Below, piece after piece: positions 62,479 to 64,000 of a stretch of 64,000 bases of DNA. This DNA is from Flavobacteriales bacterium (GTDB lineage: Bacteria > Bacteroidota > Bacteroidia > Flavobacteriales_F > PHOS-HE28). The position numbers and the translations under genes were made by a program. The notes under the pieces were generated by a model. It was given only the letters and a program-made list of their open reading frames with translations, did not search any database and was not told the DNA's origin. The stretch spans positions 19,153 through 83,152 of the forward strand of contig JADJTW010000016.1 in NCBI GenBank assembly GCA_016710965.1, given 5' to 3'. Every line of letters begins with the position of its first letter. Position 1 is the stretch's first letter.

Positions 62479-62715
62479 TCACGGCTGCGTGCCGCAGGGT
62501 CGTCAGTTAAGTGCACGGACAGACCTATTCTATGTCAAAAACAAGCATGTTGAGGAGTTTATTTTCAGGCATGAGGAACTCCAGGCATGTATCAGGGGCG
62601 AGGTGCCCCCGACACATGTTCATGCCCGTCGTTCATCGTGCCTATCCCTGGCAGGTTGCTCTCCAGCAGAGCCCGCTTCCGTTTGAGCGCGATACGCGAA
62701 GTTGCAACGAGCTGA
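62479..62715 (-). other. Noncoding region downstream of the IS transposase with a strong stem-loop
   Basis: No gene is supported in these 237 bp. On the minus strand, 62618-62586 forms a 14-bp stem (arms CATGTGTCGGGGGC and GCCCCTGATACATG, with two G-T pairs and no mismatch) and a 5-nt loop. GGCATG/CATGCC can pair outside it. No T-tract follows, so a simple terminator is unlikely. The part 62530-62580 is AT-rich against the window. Confidence 0.5.
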
Positions 62716-63717
62716 TCAGTTCGCTGTGATGGGTCGCTGCTCGTAAGGCCTGTTGTTGCGGATCACGGCGCACACGCGATGCACAAGCTTGTTGCGCACA
62801 GCATTGACCACCAGAATGGGCTTCTTGCCTTCGGCGCGTTTGCGCTCATAGTACTGGCGCAGTTCGCCCGGTTCACGAACACTCACAAGAGCGGACATGT
62901 GCAGCAGTGTCTTCAACGTCTTGTTGGCTTGATGCGACACCTGGGTGCGGCCACGCACGCTGCTGCCCGAGCTGCGCTCGAAGGGCGCAACACCAGCATG
63001 ACAGGAGAGTTCGCGCGGCGTAGTGAAGCGCGTGAACCCATCAGTGATCGCCACCAGATGCGCGGCCAGTTGGGGGCCAACACCGGGGATCGTGCGCAGC
63101 AGGCTGTACTGACGCTCGGTCTGCGGGTCGGCCTTGATCTGTGCCATGATCAATTCGTCCACATGGGACACCAGTTTGTCTTCGAGCGTGATCTGCCGCT
63201 TGTCCATGCGGTCGAACTCCGCTTGGACCGGACGGTCCATGTAGCGGTTCAGGTCCGTGATGTGGGCTTTGTGCCTGGCCCGTGAGCGAACCAAGTGCAG
63301 GCGCCGGGTGAGCAGGTGCTTGAGCTTGTCCAGCTTCAGGTTCTGCGCCGTGAACAACCGCGCCTTCTCATGGAAGGTGCGCGCGTACTGCGCAATGCGC
63401 AGAGCATCCACCTTGTCGTTCTTCACGCGCTTGATGCCCATTGCCTGATGTATGTCCAGAGGGTGCGCCAACCAAGTGGGCCATTGCTGCTCCACCACCA
63501 GGCTTAGCAGCATGAGCGTGTAGTGGCCCGTAGGTTCCAAGCAGATCAAGCTCTTGCCCACATCTACGCCGTGGCGCTTGCGCCACTGGCTCATCAACTT
63601 CATCACCGCCTTGCGATCGTTGCCGATCTGCACGCTTTCCACATGCGTTCCTTTCCCGTCCAGCAGGGCGAAGTCCAGTGTCGCGCTGCTCACATCAATG
63701 CCGATCCAGTGTTCCAT
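62716..63717 (-). CDS. IS110-family transposase (DEDD)
   Basis: A 333-residue recombinase. The N-terminal RuvC-like domain has D8 (GIDVSSATLD), E61 (CLEPTGHY), and D101 and D104 (VKNDKVDALRIAQYAR), the DEDD set. The C-terminal Tnp20 domain has the helix-hairpin-helix IPGVGPQLAAHLVAI and the serine region SCHAGVAPFERSSGSS. It appears intact. These enzymes work with a structured noncoding RNA made from the element's own end (bridge RNA in characterised members). Confidence 0.93.
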   Translation of the reverse strand: MEHWIGIDVSSATLDFALLDGKGTHVESVQIGNDRKAVMKLMSQWRKRHGVDVGKSLICLEPTGHYTLMLLSLVVEQQWPTWLAHPLDIHQAMGIKRVKNDKVDALRIAQYARTFHEKARLFTAQNLKLDKLKHLLTRRLHLVRSRARHKAHITDLNRYMDRPVQAEFDRMDKRQITLEDKLVSHVDELIMAQIKADPQTERQYSLLRTIPGVGPQLAAHLVAITDGFTRFTTPRELSCHAGVAPFERSSGSSVRGRTQVSHQANKTLKTLLHMSALVSVREPGELRQYYERKRAEGKKPILVVNAVRNKLVHRVCAVIRNNRPYEQRPITAN

Positions 63718-63786
63718 GTCCAGTTACTTTTGGGTTGCACAAAACGATCGCTGGAGAGGCTGAGCGACAGGTCCGATGCTCCATGA
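62716..63786 (-). mobile_element. IS110/IS1111-family insertion sequence (limits approximate)
   Basis: Comprises the transposase gene and at least 69 bp upstream that is shared with the remnant at 61704-61799. The left limit near 63786 is where the two copies diverge. The right limit is not visible; it may extend past the transposase stop into 62479-62715. These elements lack conventional terminal repeats, so the ends cannot be fixed from one copy. Confidence 0.7.
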
Positions 63787-64000
63787 CTCTAATAGGCCCT
63801 TACGCCTGGAATTCTATCCGAGCCTAAGACCTGAGAGGGCCGCGAGTACCGATAGGTCTGGTAGGGTTTGCTCCCTAGCTGCGGAGTTGGTTCACTCACG
63901 GCCCGGCTCAGTTCTCTTCAGTGATCTATCACCGACAAGGAAGCGATCCTTATCGGGATGCAACACTAGAGCGCTGCGGAGGTGGAGGACACCCTGCGCG
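63718..64000. other. Region upstream of the IS transposase to the window edge
   Basis: The first 69 bp match the IS remnant. The following 200 bp (63787-63986) hold no ORF of note and are absent from the remnant copy, where 9 unrelated bp stand instead. Both copies then share the 13-mer GGACACCCTGCGC (63987-63999 and 61809-61821). It could be element end carrying guide RNA, or flanking DNA. The window ends before this can be decided. Confidence 0.45.

Noticed and set aside
62511..62729. Small gene between the toxin and the IS transposase
   Set aside because: Two overlapping frames of similar length, no similarity, and the strong stem-loop lies across both.

Overview
The window is about 60% GC and comes from a member of the Bacteroidota, most likely a high-GC aerobic lineage in or near Flavobacteriales. 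The evidence is the ruvA-sprA-gcvH-VanZ-tonB block, several proteins with type IX secretion (T9SS) sorting domains, an Alternative Complex III plus cytochrome oxidase operon, and many Bacteroidota-type -7 boxes (TAnnTTTG or TAnnTTCG) lying 5-60 nt before start codons. No rRNA, tRNA, CRISPR array or phage module was seen.

Layout. 1-2.3 kb: the 3' part of a hybrid sensor kinase overlapping a LytTR response regulator. 2.3-6.5 kb: deoC on the minus strand, divergent from the sulfate activation genes cysC, cysD and cysN, with a small unknown gene between cysD and cysN. 6.5-16 kb: minus-strand tonB, VanZ, gcvH, sprA (interrupted by an in-frame TAG) and ruvA. 16-23 kb: a sirtuin, two T9SS cargo proteins, and a thioredoxin-fold cluster (T9SS thioredoxin, TlpA, DUF6029, Omp28-like lipoprotein). 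22.8-26.8 kb: queG, a LuxR-type regulator with Glu in place of the phospho-acceptor Asp, and ruvB. 26.9-38.5 kb: a respiratory operon in transcription order actA-B-C-D-E-F-coxB-coxA, carrying electrons from quinol to oxygen. 39-43.7 kb: rimP-nusA-infB, with infB frameshifted in a C run. The rimP leader holds a promoter, a 14-codon ORF and an intrinsic terminator inside that ORF. 43.7-50.3 kb: exported unknown proteins (MORN-type repeats, beta-propellers). 50.3-54.4 kb: a tightly overlapping operon of a pentaheme T9SS protein (interrupted by an in-frame TGA), a MOSC protein, a queuosine-precursor transporter and a GNAT acetyltransferase. 54.4-61.3 kb: a diheme cytochrome, small basic proteins, a BlaI/M56-TonB pair, an acyltransferase, GTAGCC palindromic repeats and another T9SS protein. 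61.3-64 kb: accessory DNA with a TonB-receptor fragment fused to an IS110-type remnant, a type II toxin-antitoxin pair and an IS110/IS1111-type transposase.

The strongest candidate for something undescribed is the rimP-nusA-infB leader, which looks like translation-coupled attenuation of the gene set encoding NusA itself. Others are a 27-bp near-perfect palindrome upstream of the respiratory operon, and structured noncoding DNA beside the IS110 transposase. Four reading-frame breaks (sprA, infB, the pentaheme gene and the receptor fragment) should be checked against raw reads before any biology is inferred.
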